Below, one piece after another: positions 41,605 to 53,417 of a DNA stretch of 64,000 bases. Source of the DNA: Zeus faber (Eukaryota; Chordata; Actinopteri; Zeiformes; Zeidae); assembly GCA_960531495.1 (NCBI GenBank), contig OY482851.1, forward strand, positions 18,954,636-19,018,635. Direction: 5' to 3'. Positions within the stretch are counted from its first letter, which is position 1, and the number at the start of each line of letters is the position of its first letter. The position numbers and the translations under genes are program-made. A model generated the notes under the pieces. That model made no database searches. It was given only the letters and a program-made list of their open reading frames with translations, and was not told the origin of the DNA.

Positions 41605-41667
<63 letters not shown>
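41578..41667. repeat. (CA)n microsatellite
   Basis: About 43 CA units with two T interruptions. Confidence 0.96.
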
Positions 41668-41668
<1 letters not shown>

Positions 41669-41804
41669 GTAATGCATCGCAATTATGTATGACTCTGAGG
41701 CATTGAGAAGTTTGAAGTTAAAGCTCTTGATTGATGTCACGCTTATTATGTGAGGTGTGCTCACTGCTCTTTTTTATTCAACTTATTATTATTATTTTTT
41801 TTAA

Positions 41805-41838
<34 letters not shown>

Positions 41839-42318
41839 CTCTCTCTGTAGTCGTGTCCTTAAGGCACTCAATTGGCTCAGCTCACCGCTTGCATCCATCA
41901 TCCGCCGTTAACATCCTCCTCCTCCTCCTCCCCCATCCTCCCCTCCCTCTCCCATCCTCCCCTCCCTCCCTCGCTCCCTCCCCCCATCCTCCCATCCTCC
42001 GACCCGCCTCCCCCCTCTTTCTCTTGTGCGCTGACCTCCCTCTCGGCATCATGGGTAAAAAAAAAATGCTGTGATAGCTTAAATCAAGCCCCCCTCCCAT
42101 CATCTATCCATCCTTCCATCCCCCTTTCCATCGCGGACCGGTCCTCGCCCCTCCTCCCCCACCCGAGGTACCGCCCGGTGGAGGTGTAATTAATCAGTGT
42201 CTGCAGATCCTGTCACGCGCACGTCAGTGTGTGAAGAAGGTTTTCTAAAGAGAACCCCTTAAGAGAGAATGAGAGAATGTGAAAAGCAAGTACAAAAAAG
42301 CACGGAGAGGGCACTTTC
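41668..42318. repeat. (CT)n and pyrimidine-rich tract
   Basis: (CT)n at 41808-41846, then a strongly C/T-rich stretch at 41885-42180 with many CCTCC and CCATCC words. The Ser/Pro-rich frames on the plus strand are by-products. Such polypurine-polypyrimidine tracts can adopt triplex DNA, which is an inference only. Confidence 0.7.
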
Positions 42319-42962
42319 TTAAAGGGACCTATTATGAAAAAATTTACCTTTTCAGTGCTTGTGCACATAAATTTGGGACCTTGATCGGCCTATTAACACA
42401 CACACACACACACACACACCGTGTAATAAGAGAACCCAGTCAGTTTTTTGGGGAGCTGTCCATTTCATAAAACATGTCATTGAACACGCCGTTCAGCTTT
42501 GCCGCCCTGATCAACGTCATTCAGGGCTTCGGTGGAAATAGAACCGCCCTCCATCTGATGTCCCGATGCGGTGTCTGCAACTAAAGTCGGAACAAACTTT
42601 TAAATGACATCTTATAGATCTAAGATGAGTGACGATTCAGCGACTGGATTATTTATTTCTCACCTCAAATTTGTTCAGAAACAGATTTTTGGCAGACTGA
42701 TAAGGTGAAATCAGTGAAAGTTACGGACTAAATACAATGAAACACAGAAGTCATGCTCAAACAGCATTGGCATACAGAACTAGCGGCCTGGCAGGTCATT
42801 TATATTTAAAGCCACACACAAAAAACAGCCTGTTTTGGAATAGGATGGGAGAGAAAAGCATGTTAGAATATGTGAGGGGTATTTTCAGCAAATAACTTCA
42901 TAAACATGTTTTGGTGACCTCAGAGATCTATATTAATGTAAAAAGGGTCATAATAACGTTAA
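42319..42962 (-). mobile_element. TTAA-family DNA transposon, copy C (complete)
   Basis: TTAA at 42319-42322 is followed by AGGGACCTATTATG. The other end, on the minus strand, reads TTAA then CGTTATTATGACCC (42959-42962 border). The 644-bp element contains a small (CA)n at 42397-42419 and the family word AGTCGGAACAAACTTTTAAA (42585-42604). It has no open transposase. Copies B and D match its minus strand. Confidence 0.8.
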
Positions 42963-42985
42963 CTTACTTTACCCATATAAAAAAC

Positions 42986-42989
<4 letters not shown>

Positions 42990-43053
<64 letters not shown>
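42990..43053. repeat. (TA)n microsatellite
   Basis: About 32 TA units. Confidence 0.95.
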
Positions 43054-43055
<2 letters not shown>

Positions 43056-44371
43056 TTATTATCTATATAATGTTTTTTTGATATATACATTTTATAATTA
43101 ATTATTGTTTTGTATTATTTTATATTATATTTTATATGTACATTTTATATTGTTTTTTGGTATCTTATATACTTTATTTATCCCGCTGGGGGTTATTAGT
43201 TCTCTGCATTTGGCCCATCCTAGTAGCTTACTTATCTAGGAGCTATCTAGTATTATATAGTAGACAACGGTTGTGTTTTTCTTTAATGAGATGTGAAAAA
43301 ATGAAATGTGCATCTGTAAAATGTTGATCGGTCACTGTGACGGTTTGGTACAAGTGCAAATGTAATGTAAATGTAAAAAGGACAAGTATTGTAACCAAGA
43401 CTGGAAACAACAAGCTCATAATATTCCATCTCTACTCAAAGAAAAATCTCCACTCTTTTTTTTTTAAGGCCAAGCTCTCTTGTTTGAGATGAGATGGAGA
43501 GGATCTTGATGTGCAGTGGGGATGAAATGAAAGAATGGGTTTAACTCTAAAGGACTGAGAACAACACACTACCAAACAGAAAAGAAAGATCATCGCCCAG
43601 ATAACGATCAAAAGCAATTTTGTCAACGTCACCCGATGATGAACGACAGAATTAACACAGGATCCATCCTGTGAAGAGGAGGAGGACAACAAGTGTTAGA
43701 GACGTCAAGTTGTGACATTATGTCACCTTTTATCATATGAAATATGACCAATAGTTGCTTCAGGGATGTAAAATAGGTGAAGCAGCAAATTAATACAGCT
43801 TTGTTGTCAGCACGACACTGTCACCGGTGATTCTGAAAATGGATATTTACCCATTCCAGTTCAGTTCATTCTCATTCCAATGACAGTGTGAGGTTCAATT
43901 CCACTTTTCTCATTATTATGACAGCATGAGGCGGAGGTGGGGTTCTTTGTAATTGTTTGAATTCACTTCTTTCATGAATGATGCACAAATGAACTATGCA
44001 CACAAAAATTAGTTTGATATGGAAAAATTTCAATCACAAGTGATGATACTTTTAAATAATTGAATATTAAAAGAAAATACAAAATAATACCAAAGCAGCA
44101 GTTCTAAAAATGGAGTAGGATAACTATTCTGACAGGAAATCAAATGCTAGTTACTTGGTTTAATATCTTCCCAGTCAATAGAGTTGCACATCAGGGCATC
44201 ACTGTTCAGGTGGAGTTCAGGACTGAAGCAAATGGCAGGAAGCTGTTTGGTGTGATTTAAAAACAGGAACTATAGGAACTATATAAAGGTGTAAATTTAA
44301 AACAATTCAATGGTGTGTGTGTTTTTGTGTTAAGCACAGGGTGTTGTGATGAATCTAGTGCAGTAGTGCAG
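43054..44371. other. No recognisable gene
   Basis: AT-rich DNA, no supported feature. Confidence 0.5.
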
Positions 44372-44373
44372 TA

Positions 44374-44776
44374 CAGGTACTCCTTACTTAACGACCGAGT
44401 TCCGTCCCAGGTCAATAAGTGAGGACCTGTGTTATTTCATGGTAAGGGGGCGTGGCGATTGTGAACGCTAGTGAAGTGAATACTGACAGACTGCGGGAAC
44501 GAGGCTGAGACTGAGAACGGTGATGAGATGAGATGTATAGTGTAGATATTATACATAATGTGTGGATAATATATATAGTGTATATAGAATATACAGTGTA
44601 TATAGTATATAAAGTGATGCGCAATGAGATGCTTGATGCTGAGACGCCACGCACACAGCTGTCACGCAGCTCTCACGCCACGGTATTGTATGCAGCGCAC
44701 ATTACAGACTGGTCAGAGGGCTGGTCATAAGTCCGATCGGTTGTTAAACAGGTAGGCCGTTAAGTTAGAGTACCTG
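44374..44776. mobile_element. TA-flanked miniature inverted-repeat element
   Basis: The left end CAGGTACTCCTTACTTAACG and the right end on the minus strand, CAGGTACTCTAACTTAACGG, are inverted repeats. Both are flanked by TA (44372-44373 and 44777-44778), the target duplication of Tc1/mariner/pogo elements. At 403 bp it has no coding capacity. The interior has a GTATATA-rich low-complexity stretch at 44530-44620. Confidence 0.75.
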
Positions 44777-44789
44777 TAGTTAGAGGGAA

Positions 44790-45739
44790 GGTGCATTACT
44801 ACTTCCCACCTGCTTGCAACCCTCTTGCTTACAGCTCACTGCTGCTGGCTAGCCCTTGTGGTGAACAGGGAAACAGCCTTGTGTGTAAGTCTTCTTCTGC
44901 CAGTACAAAGCCTCTCCTTCATCAGTTCTCCAGCCACGCCACATCGGCCACACACGGTAACTAGGTGCCTTGTGGCCCTAGGGAAACTTGGCAGGGGATC
45001 TTCGAGCTGAGGTGGTCGCCAGAGGTGTGACGTGCAAGCCCACAGCTGTGAACATGCCCTGGCATCCACCAACCACAGCCCCGCTGCCTTGTGGGTAAGT
45101 CTGGGAAGGCAAAGGCTAGGGGAGCACTCCCTGAGAGACAAGCAACGTGATGCAGGCGTACATAGGCAGGCCACAATGGACTGGGTCTCTGGCAGCCTCT
45201 TGCAACTGTAAAGAAATGCCGGTCGTTTGCCTGGGCTTCTCCCTCGCCATTGGATCCCATCTCATCATGGTGAAGATGGCGCTGCTGGGACTTGCGCACC
45301 CTCAGTGGCACTCAAATAAAATCACTGCGCTGGTCTCTACAACTGACATTGTGGATTCATAACTGGAATTCATAACAATAAAGTCTAGCAGCGATAGGAA
45401 GTCTGGTAACTGGGGCAGGTATGAATGCACTGAGAGCCTTTAGCTAGACCCCTGTACATCAGCGATATAGGGCTAATTGCTAACAGCCAGAGTTTGAGTG
45501 GCAGCTGCTTTCTGCAGACCCCTGGAGGACTGAGCAGTCCTATTTGGGAGCCGCACTGCTCACCCCAAATCTGGGGAAAGGCCAGAAAAGGTGGCTTAAA
45601 CGTTGTCCACTCTTTTCCTCCTGGGGAGGGTTCTGCACCTACTGGGACATTCCTCTACAGCAGTCGAAAAAACACAAAATAAATTAATCCCCCTCAAACT
45701 GACTGCATGGAACATAAGAACTCTTTTGGACGCCATCCC
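44790..45739 (+). mobile_element. Endonuclease-type LINE, 5' region and start of the endonuclease
   Basis: The segment up to about 45690 is GC-rich 5' leader with internal near-repeats around CTTGTGNGTAAGTC. From 45693 the reading is LKLTAWNIRTLLDAIP, the opening strand of an AP-type LINE endonuclease with the conserved Trp-Asn (45708-45713). It is interrupted at 45740 by a DNA transposon and resumes at 46632. Several overlapping 60-116 codon frames in the leader have no domains. Confidence 0.65.
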
Positions 45740-45742
45740 TGA

Positions 45743-46223
45743 TGGTAGAAGTCCACCGGACGTGTTGGCAGGGTACGGATGTGGCACGCAGCGTAGTTTT
45801 CCACTGGCTCCACCGGCTACGTGGTGCAGTGTCCTGGACGCGTCGTAGAGACAAGAGGAACATTGGAAACAACAGCAATTTAAATATTTTCAAAACACAG
45901 TTTGATAGTACTGTGATGTGTGGCAGGGTCGACCAGACAGACACAATGAAGAAACACAGACTGCACCTCCGTGAGCCGAAGCTGCTCTTATTGACTGCTG
46001 CAAGGCTACAAATACCCCGGGGTTTGAGGTGTCCAGTTTGAAAAGGTGAAGAGGTGTCCCTTTGTATTATGGACTTCTCTTCATACACTCTTTCTCTCAC
46101 TTCGACTCTCATCCAGTGCTCTCAGCACTTCTCTCTCTCCTCTCCTTCCACACTCCTGGACACATCCCCTTCAAAATGAAATTATGCACATTATAACAAT
46201 GAACCTGAAACCCCTCCACACAT

Positions 46224-46267
<44 letters not shown>

Positions 46268-46628
46268 TCTTGATCAATAAGCAAATCTGACAGCAGCTGT
46301 AGTCTCTGGTATAATGTAGACTCATATAAAAACACATTTCAATTGATTGCACTCTCTACAAAAACATTTCTATGTCGTCTTATCTTGTGTTTCTATCGAA
46401 AATGGCTTGCGTAGTTGAAAAAAAATATAGAAATCCCCCACAAAAATAAAGAAATTCCATGCGTTCCCCACGCTGACGTGGCCGGTTTAGCCGCAACAGT
46501 GGATTAACATGGATTTCATAGGAAGCGTGCATAATACGGCACGCCGCATGGCGCCCGTACACTGCGATGCCCCTGTACACTGTGCCGCGCCCTTACTTTG
46601 CGCCAATGAGTCCGATGGACTTCTACTG
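45743..46628. mobile_element. Family C DNA transposon, copy 2, inside a LINE
   Basis: It begins TGGTAGAAGTCCACCGGACG; on the minus strand the other end begins CAGTAGAAGTCCATCGGAC. TGA flanks both sides (45740-45742, 46629-46631). It matches copy 1 (21188-22207) in inverted orientation through GTGATGTGTGGCAGGGT, CCAGACAGACACAATGAAG and CCCCGGGGTTTGAGGTGTCC. Removing it with one TGA rejoins the LINE peptide as LLDAIPDRPQRRGRSPL, which proves the borders. The 886-bp element includes a (CA)n at 46226-46265 and no transposase frame. Confidence 0.85.
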
Positions 46629-46631
46629 TGA

Positions 46632-47043
46632 CAGGCCGCAAAGAAGAGGCCGCTCACCGCTTGTCGCTGCTGAGCTTCGGCATTATGATATTGACATCGC
46701 TGCCTTGAGTGAGACCAGACTGCTGGACGAGGGCTCCCTTAAGGATGAAGGCCAGGGCTATATCTTTTCTGACAGGGATACCCCACAGGAGGACAACATC
46801 TCCATGGTATTCAGCTTGCAATAAAAAAGAACCTGTTACCTAATCTCACTGAAACACCCACAGGCATAAGTGGGAGACTTACGTCTGTCCGTATCCTCCT
46901 GGCAAAACAACGTGTTTTGCTTATGCACCCACTCAGAACACACCCAGCTGAGAATGAGGCAAATGACCGATTCTATCAGGAACTGGATGAGATACATCGC
47001 ATCCCTAGCAGTGACAAAGTATTCTTGCTAGGAGATTTTTATT
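46632..47043 (+). pseudogene. LINE endonuclease domain, continued
   Basis: Reads RPQRRGRSPLVAAELRHYDI, then DIAALSETRL with the catalytic Glu, GSLKDEGQGYIFSD, ETPTGISGRL and the box LLGDFY near 47025, where the usual Asn of GDFN is Tyr. At least two frameshifts are present, at about 46795 and 46905. After 47043 the homology stops and unrelated sequence begins. Confidence 0.75.
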
Positions 47044-47743
<700 letters not shown>

Positions 47744-48105
47744 GTTGAAAGAGCACCGAAGCCTCCCCTGAGGCAACAGGAGGGGAATATCCCTTTTGTC
47801 TATTGCTGGAATATCCTTGCCAATGTAATGCTAAGACGACTCATACGGAGCATATGAGAACTACTACTGCCCGTCTCATTGTGTCTTCAGAAAAAAATCA
47901 CAGCATTGTGGAAATGATCTTCACAACTCCCCATCTACAAGAGAAACGTAGAGAGCAACATCAAGGCCTCATGGCCTTTGTAGACCTGTCAAAAGCCTTT
48001 GACTTGCTCTGGGCTGTCCTTCTCAGGGTTGGTTGTCCACATAAATTTGTCAATATCCTGCAAAATTTCCATGAGGGGATGATGGCTCTGCTGGCCTATG
48101 CCCGA
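47744..48105 (+). pseudogene. LINE reverse-transcriptase fragment
   Basis: Reads NRRGISLLSIAG near 47775-47815, then EMIFTTPHLQEKRREQHQGL and the palm motif AFVDLSKAFD (47974-48003) with a catalytic Asp, then KFVNILQNFHEGMMALL. This is the fingers and palm of a non-LTR reverse transcriptase, most likely the same element as 44790-47043. Stops are present. It ends abruptly where the next LINE begins. Confidence 0.8.
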
Positions 48106-49840
48106 CGTGGACAACTTCATCACCTTCTACAATAGACTGGATCTATTTGAGGGCGATCGCCTCCATCCAAACTATGGAGGATCCCGTCCACTCTCCATAA
48201 ACATTGGACGCATACTGCTCTCCTGCAATGCATTCACCACCTGACGGTCAGCGAGTCCCACACATCCATTTACTAGACGGTCACCTCCTCCATCCCCTAC
48301 TCCAGCCTTCCCCTCAGCTCTCCTGATGGGATTGTTATGCCTCCACCTATAACCACCATAATTTCCTATCAGAGACCTATGGTAGCATGCTCATTATCAC
48401 GCCCCCTTAAGGCTAATAAGGCTCAACAACCTCTGTTACCTTCTGCTGCTGATATCTGTAAACCTGTAAACTTTGGTATTTTAAACATCAGATTTTGAAA
48501 TAACAAATCCATTTTATGTCATGATTTTAGTATTTTAATAATTTGGATTTTTATCATCACAGAGAGACTTGGTTAAGTCGGGGATACTGCAGATACTTGC
48601 TCCCTTATTGAAGCAACCCTCCCTGATTTAAAATGTTTCAACCAACCCAGGCTCTCAGGCACCGCAGGTTATCTGTTATCTTTAGAAAGGCTTTTAAAAG
48701 CACTCCCATTTCATATAGTAGTTTTACAACATTTGAAAATCTTGGTTTTATTTTAAATTCTAGGGATCTGATGATCTGTGATTCTTGTATTAATTTACAG
48801 ACCGCCTAGACCAAATAATGCATTGAACCAAGAATTTGCTGAGTTTTCTTAAAAATTCAGATTTAAGGGGATTTTAACATACATGTCTGCTCCCCCAACC
48901 ATACTTTTATTCCTGATTTTATGGAGGTTCTTGACTCTTTTAGCCTCACTCGAAGAGACGGAGAACCTACACATTCTAAGGGCCACATCCTTTACTAAGT
49001 CCAGTGGTCTCAGCCCGGAAAACATTGAGACAAAGGATATCTGTGTGTCTGATCACAAAGTTTTATTCAGTGTGGTCTTATCCCAATTTTTACTTTTTTA
49101 TCACTCACAACAATCCTGTATACCGCCGTGTTTTTAACTCTGTGTCAGCGAGCAAGTTTTCTGAGCTTTCAATACTGCTGCTTTGCCTTTAACTGCCTTA
49201 TAAACATCTTGAATCAATAAGAGAACTGCAGTCTCCCTCTTGAATATTGAATCTTTTATCACAAAAGATTTTAACAAAGAGGAGCTGGTCTCCCATTTCA
49301 ACGACACCTGTCTGACTGCCCTGGACTCTGTCACCCCATATAAAGACAACAAGTCAAATAAAACATTGCAGACCTGGCTAAAAATCGCAATTAAATTACT
49401 TCTCAAAACCCATTTTTATAGATCTGCTTTTATGTGATGTTGTCCCCCTTTCTTTATCTATGTTATTTTAAATGTACTAATTTATTTATTTTAATTTAAT
49501 GTTTTTAAAAATGTTCCTTTTCATTTATATTTCTGAGTCAAGTTCAAGTTCGTATGACCATATGTATATATATGTGACAAATAATCTCTTGAACTTGAAC
49601 ATATTGTGTCTATTTATTTATGTTTTGTCTCTTTATCCGCTTTTACAATTTAATGAATTAATTTAATTCCTATTTGTTAATGTTTCTTTGCCTTTCAAAT
49701 TCATGATCTGAACACTCTGCTTTTATTTAATCCGTCAAAGCACTTCGTTAGCTTTGTTTTTAAAGGTGCTATATAAATAAAGTTGTTATTATTATTTTCT
49801 TTTTATTATTATTATTCTTATTATTATTATTATGATGTAC
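48106..49840 (+). pseudogene. Internally deleted L2/CR1-type LINE with ORF1 esterase remnant
   Basis: The start, NFITFYNRLDLFEGDRLHPN (48113-48172), matches the C-terminal block of the SGNH esterase in ORF1 of L2/CR1 LINEs, with the Asp-x-x-His pair at 48155-48166. ORF2 endonuclease follows: NFGILNIR, ITETWL, LIYRPPRPN, GDFNIHVC (48872-48895) and SLTRRDGEPTHSKGH. The whole reverse transcriptase is missing; homology jumps to KEELVSHFNDTC and the C-terminal LLLKTHFYRSAF (49397-49432). The 3' end is the classical AAAGGTGCTATATAAATAAA plus a (TTA)n tail (49763-49835). Confidence 0.8.
49553..49602 (+). mobile_element. Tiny LINE 3' end inside the previous LINE
   Basis: The segment GTGACAAATAATCTCTTGAACTTGAAC is typical of a fish LINE terminus; CAAGTTCAAGTT lies on its left. 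It is only about 50 bases long. Confidence 0.4.
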
Positions 49841-50533
49841 ATTCTCTAATAGTTTTAACGCTTTGAAAATGAAAGGAGGAAGTTGAAGTTTCACAACTAA
49901 TAATCTCTGCTGGGGACCCCCCTGGAACCTCTCGAATGACCCCCAGGGGGTCCTTGGAGTCTATGTTGGAAACCCCCTGCTTTAGACACTCTAGAAATGC
50001 AATTGAAATGATTTGAAATAGTTTTATATCTGTGAAATACAGAGGTATAGTATTTACACTAGAAGCACAGCAGCAAAGGGGACACACTGGATTAAGTATT
50101 AATTCAGGAGCTCCTATCTAGTTAGACTGGTCCAGGAAATGGAGAGAACACTGTTGGCTATTGGACGGAGGAGTGATTTATTAGGAACAATAGGAACGCC
50201 ATTGTAAATCCAGCGGAGAGAGGAGAGGAGAGGCAACTCCTTAATGGATTCCACTGTGAAAGACAAAGAAGTGCAAGTGTTCTGCTTGACGTTATTGAGT
50301 GAATGGATGCTTTGTCTCCGGCAGCCAGCAGGTTTTGCTGTCAAGAGCTCAGTTATTTACAACTCCTGCTTTATTCCCCTAAGGTTTGTCTTCTAGTTGC
50401 TGTTTTTGCTGTTGTTTTTTATTTTAAGTGTTTTTTGGGGGGGTTTTCGGTGGCTTTGGTAATGAAATGTGAAGCTGTCAAACCTTTATCCTTACAGTTG
50501 ACCGCCTGCTCGTCATTCCTAAAGCTGCTGCCA
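49841..50533. repeat. Dispersed repeat, copy 2 (TACATTCTCTAAT), then unassigned DNA
   Basis: 49838-49990 matches 33198-33350 in order. It ends GTTGGAAACCCCCTG, which resembles an hAT terminus on the minus strand. No gene is seen in the remaining part, which includes a short AGGAG-rich run (50215-50235). Confidence 0.4.
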
Positions 50534-50572
50534 ATCTCCCATACAGATTATAATATAATCTGTATGGGAGAT
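50534..50572. repeat. Perfect 39-bp palindrome
   Basis: Arms 50534-50552 and 50554-50572 are exact reverse complements around a single A. The arm begins ATCTCCCATACAGATTATA. Confidence 0.9.
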
Positions 50573-50766
50573 CCATAGCCATCCTCCATCCATCTCTATA
50601 TTATACAGATGGATCAATGCACAGGGAAGAAAGAAAATCGATGACTTACCGTGTATCTGAAATTGGAGATGTGTTTGGTGTTTGGAGATAGAAAGAAGTT
50701 CATTTGGAATAGTTAATAGAAATTGTGGTTTGGTTTGAATTGAAGACTTGAACTGACAAGCTGCAA

Positions 50767-50768
<2 letters not shown>

Positions 50769-50833
<65 letters not shown>

Positions 50834-50905
50834 GATGGTGATAATAATAATAATAATAATAACAATAATAATAATAATGATCAGAATCATAATAATAATA
50901 AATAT
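50769..50905. repeat. (AT)n then (AAT)n array
   Basis: About 31 AT units (50769-50831), then an AAT-type array to 50905. Confidence 0.95.
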
Positions 50906-51533
50906 AGCTGCAGGCAGAAATACTGAAAATTTGTAATTGGTGATAAATTATCATTTATTCTACCAGACATTTTCATATCCTGATAAGGATTATTACCTTT
51001 GATCAAAACATCATGTAAGTAATTTTTTCTGTTAATAATCTACCATTTGGTATTTAGTTTAATAGATGATTGTCTATGTTGTCATGCAGACAAGATTTAT
51101 AGAAAATTTAACATTAATTAGTCATTAGAATTATTATGGAAGAATGTGTCAATACAACACTTTCTGCCTTTTCGTTAAAGTTTGTTAAGTTTAGGTGTAG
51201 GAAAATGTTTATACATGAAGTTTATGTAAAAAAAAGTAATTAATTTTTTATTTCATACTTATTACTTTCATTGTTGTAACTTACATTGTTTATGTAGGCA
51301 TACTGTATCTGGAGTCTCAGTAATGGTAGGTGACGTGTCTCGTAAACGTCAGTTATGAGGTATTCAATTGGATTAATGATAGTAGTCGAATTTACGTATT
51401 TTAATTGTTAAATTGTTAATTTTTTTCCTTGGATTATTGTATCGGCTTCACTACCCAGGTTCTCCGACTGGGATATCTGTAGATTCTTTCTCAAGCTGGT
51501 TTCAAGTTTTTTTGGATCACTTTTTTCCTCATC
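50906..51533. other. Family B head, then unassigned AT-rich DNA
   Basis: GCTGCAGGCAGAAATAC at 50908-50924 after the AAT array is the head of family B. Similarity fades after about 50945. No gene is seen in the rest. Confidence 0.4.
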
Positions 51534-52005
51534 CTGTTTACGGAAGTGACGTCAGCGTGATTTCTTCATTGGTATACGTTGGTACACGCCCACTCCACAA
51601 TGATGTCTCTGTGTGTGTATAAAAGTAGTAGGATTTAAAGGTTGAACTCTATCAAAACAGCTTCACATTATGACTTCACATCACATGGAATACTGAGGAA
51701 TGATCTTCACCTGGATGCTCCCTTTAACCATCGATCAGCGTTGTTCAGCATATCGGTAAGTGGACTGTGTTTCCCCATGTAATCTAAGGGGAACATTTAA
51801 CTCCACAGTTTAACATTTTTCTACTATTCGTTAATCAAACTCGCTTTTCGAAAAATACGTGAGATTAAAAAAAAACCCCACAAAGGAACACGAATCTGGA
51901 AAAATCTATTTTTCCTTCTAGATAGGTTATTTCAACTTATTTGGCTGCTCCTGGTGATTTTTAGAAATGCTCGAGATAGCGGGTTTAGCTGCGTAAGGTC
52001 ACATA
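51534..52005 (-). mobile_element. Family A DNA transposon, copy 4 (truncated)
   Basis: The terminus AAGGTCACAT (51995-52004) and the AT-rich leader match copies 1-3 closely. Similarity ends at about 51534, before the coding block, so only the leader half remains. Confidence 0.65.
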
Positions 52006-52330
52006 TATCAATCGAACAGATCTACTGACATCTACCAGGCAAGAAGGTACATAACTACACACGTAAATCAATAGCTTGTAAGGTCGAACAACTACAGCGC
52101 GACAGACTCTACACTGCACAGTGGACACGGTGCAATGGATATTTTCAATCGGAATCTGTACATTTATAGTAAACAGTAAGATGATGTCATTAAGCGTCTT
52201 ACTGTAAATCTCATCTCGTTCATTTTGTTTATTAATAGTGACGGACCCATTAAGCAACACCAACTGAATATTTGGGATTAAAGTTGTTCGGTTTTTCACT
52301 CGGCCTAAATTAATTCATTAAAAAATCTAT
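52006..52330 (+). mobile_element. Family B repeat, interior fragment
   Basis: ATCAATCGAACAGATCTACT, then CTACCAGGCAAGAAG and the GATTTTCAATCNGAATCTGT block match 53915-54070. Confidence 0.55.
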
Positions 52331-52914
52331 TAGAGGTAGGTTTGTTATTATTTCCATCAGTGGTGGTGCTCCTGGTGCCCTACTACTCGATAAAATGTTG
52401 ATGTGTTTTTTTAAGGTGTTTTTACTTTGTCAAGCTGGGCCTTCATGCCACAAGTAATATTTCTCTAAAATGTTCAATTACAAAATGTAATGGATTTGGA
52501 ATAAAGGATCATGATGCAGTTTCTTCTTTATTTCATTACATTCCAAGTCAGGTCACATATAAGGATATTCGCGCAAAAAAAAATAATGTGATGAAAAAAG
52601 ATAATGAATGAATGAACAAATAAATAAATAAATAAATAACATAAATAAACATAAATGTACAGGAAAAATTACCTACATCATCTATTCTTCAGACAAATAG
52701 ATAGATATATAACACCACGAGAAGAGACGTCTAGTAAATAAAGTCTTATGAAGCTTCTGGTGTGGAGTTTTTCCTGCTCCCTGTTTGAGATCCACTTTGC
52801 CACAATTTGTTGTTTGAATGTATTATCTGGTCAAATAGTGAAACAACCCGTAGGAAGATGAGGCGGCAAAGCAGTGGGACAGGTTTTAAATGTTTAAATA
52901 AACGATGACACGCT

Positions 52915-52916
<2 letters not shown>
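52331..52916. other. No gene; (AATA)n run
   Basis: A short (AATA)n run at 52605-52645. No supported gene. Confidence 0.5.
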
Positions 52917-52959
<43 letters not shown>

Positions 52960-52966
52960 CGTGTGT
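52917..52966. repeat. (GT)n microsatellite
   Basis: About 24 GT units with C interruptions at the right end. Confidence 0.95.
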
Positions 52967-53270
52967 GCATGTAGTCTGTTCAATCCTTTTGTCTGCATGT
53001 TCTGTCTCTTGACATCTTGGAGTTCCATTATTCCAATTGTATCCCTCAGGCAAAACAACATTTTTGGGTTATTGTTGTTGTTTTTTTATTTTTTTTCTAC
53101 TGAGCCATTGTTCTTACCAGGCAACCAAACATGGTTACACCAGTGACTCGTCGAATCATGTTCATACCGTTATTTTGTTATTTATTTCATTTTTGTTTCA
53201 CTCTACAGTGCAAACAAACAGCAAAACAAAGTATAAATAAAATTTAAAAAGTGGGTCCTGGAACATACTG
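52967..53270. other. No recognisable gene
   Basis: No supported feature. Confidence 0.45.
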
Positions 53271-53405
<135 letters not shown>

Positions 53406-53417
53406 TATAGCAATATA

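Noticed and set aside
41853..42189. Ser/Pro-rich frames of 73-105 codons
   Set aside because: They follow from the CCTCC/CCATCC pyrimidine-rich tract.
44836..45311. Overlapping 112- and 116-codon minus-strand frames
   Set aside because: They lie in the GC-rich 5' leader of a plus-strand LINE, overlap each other and show no domain.
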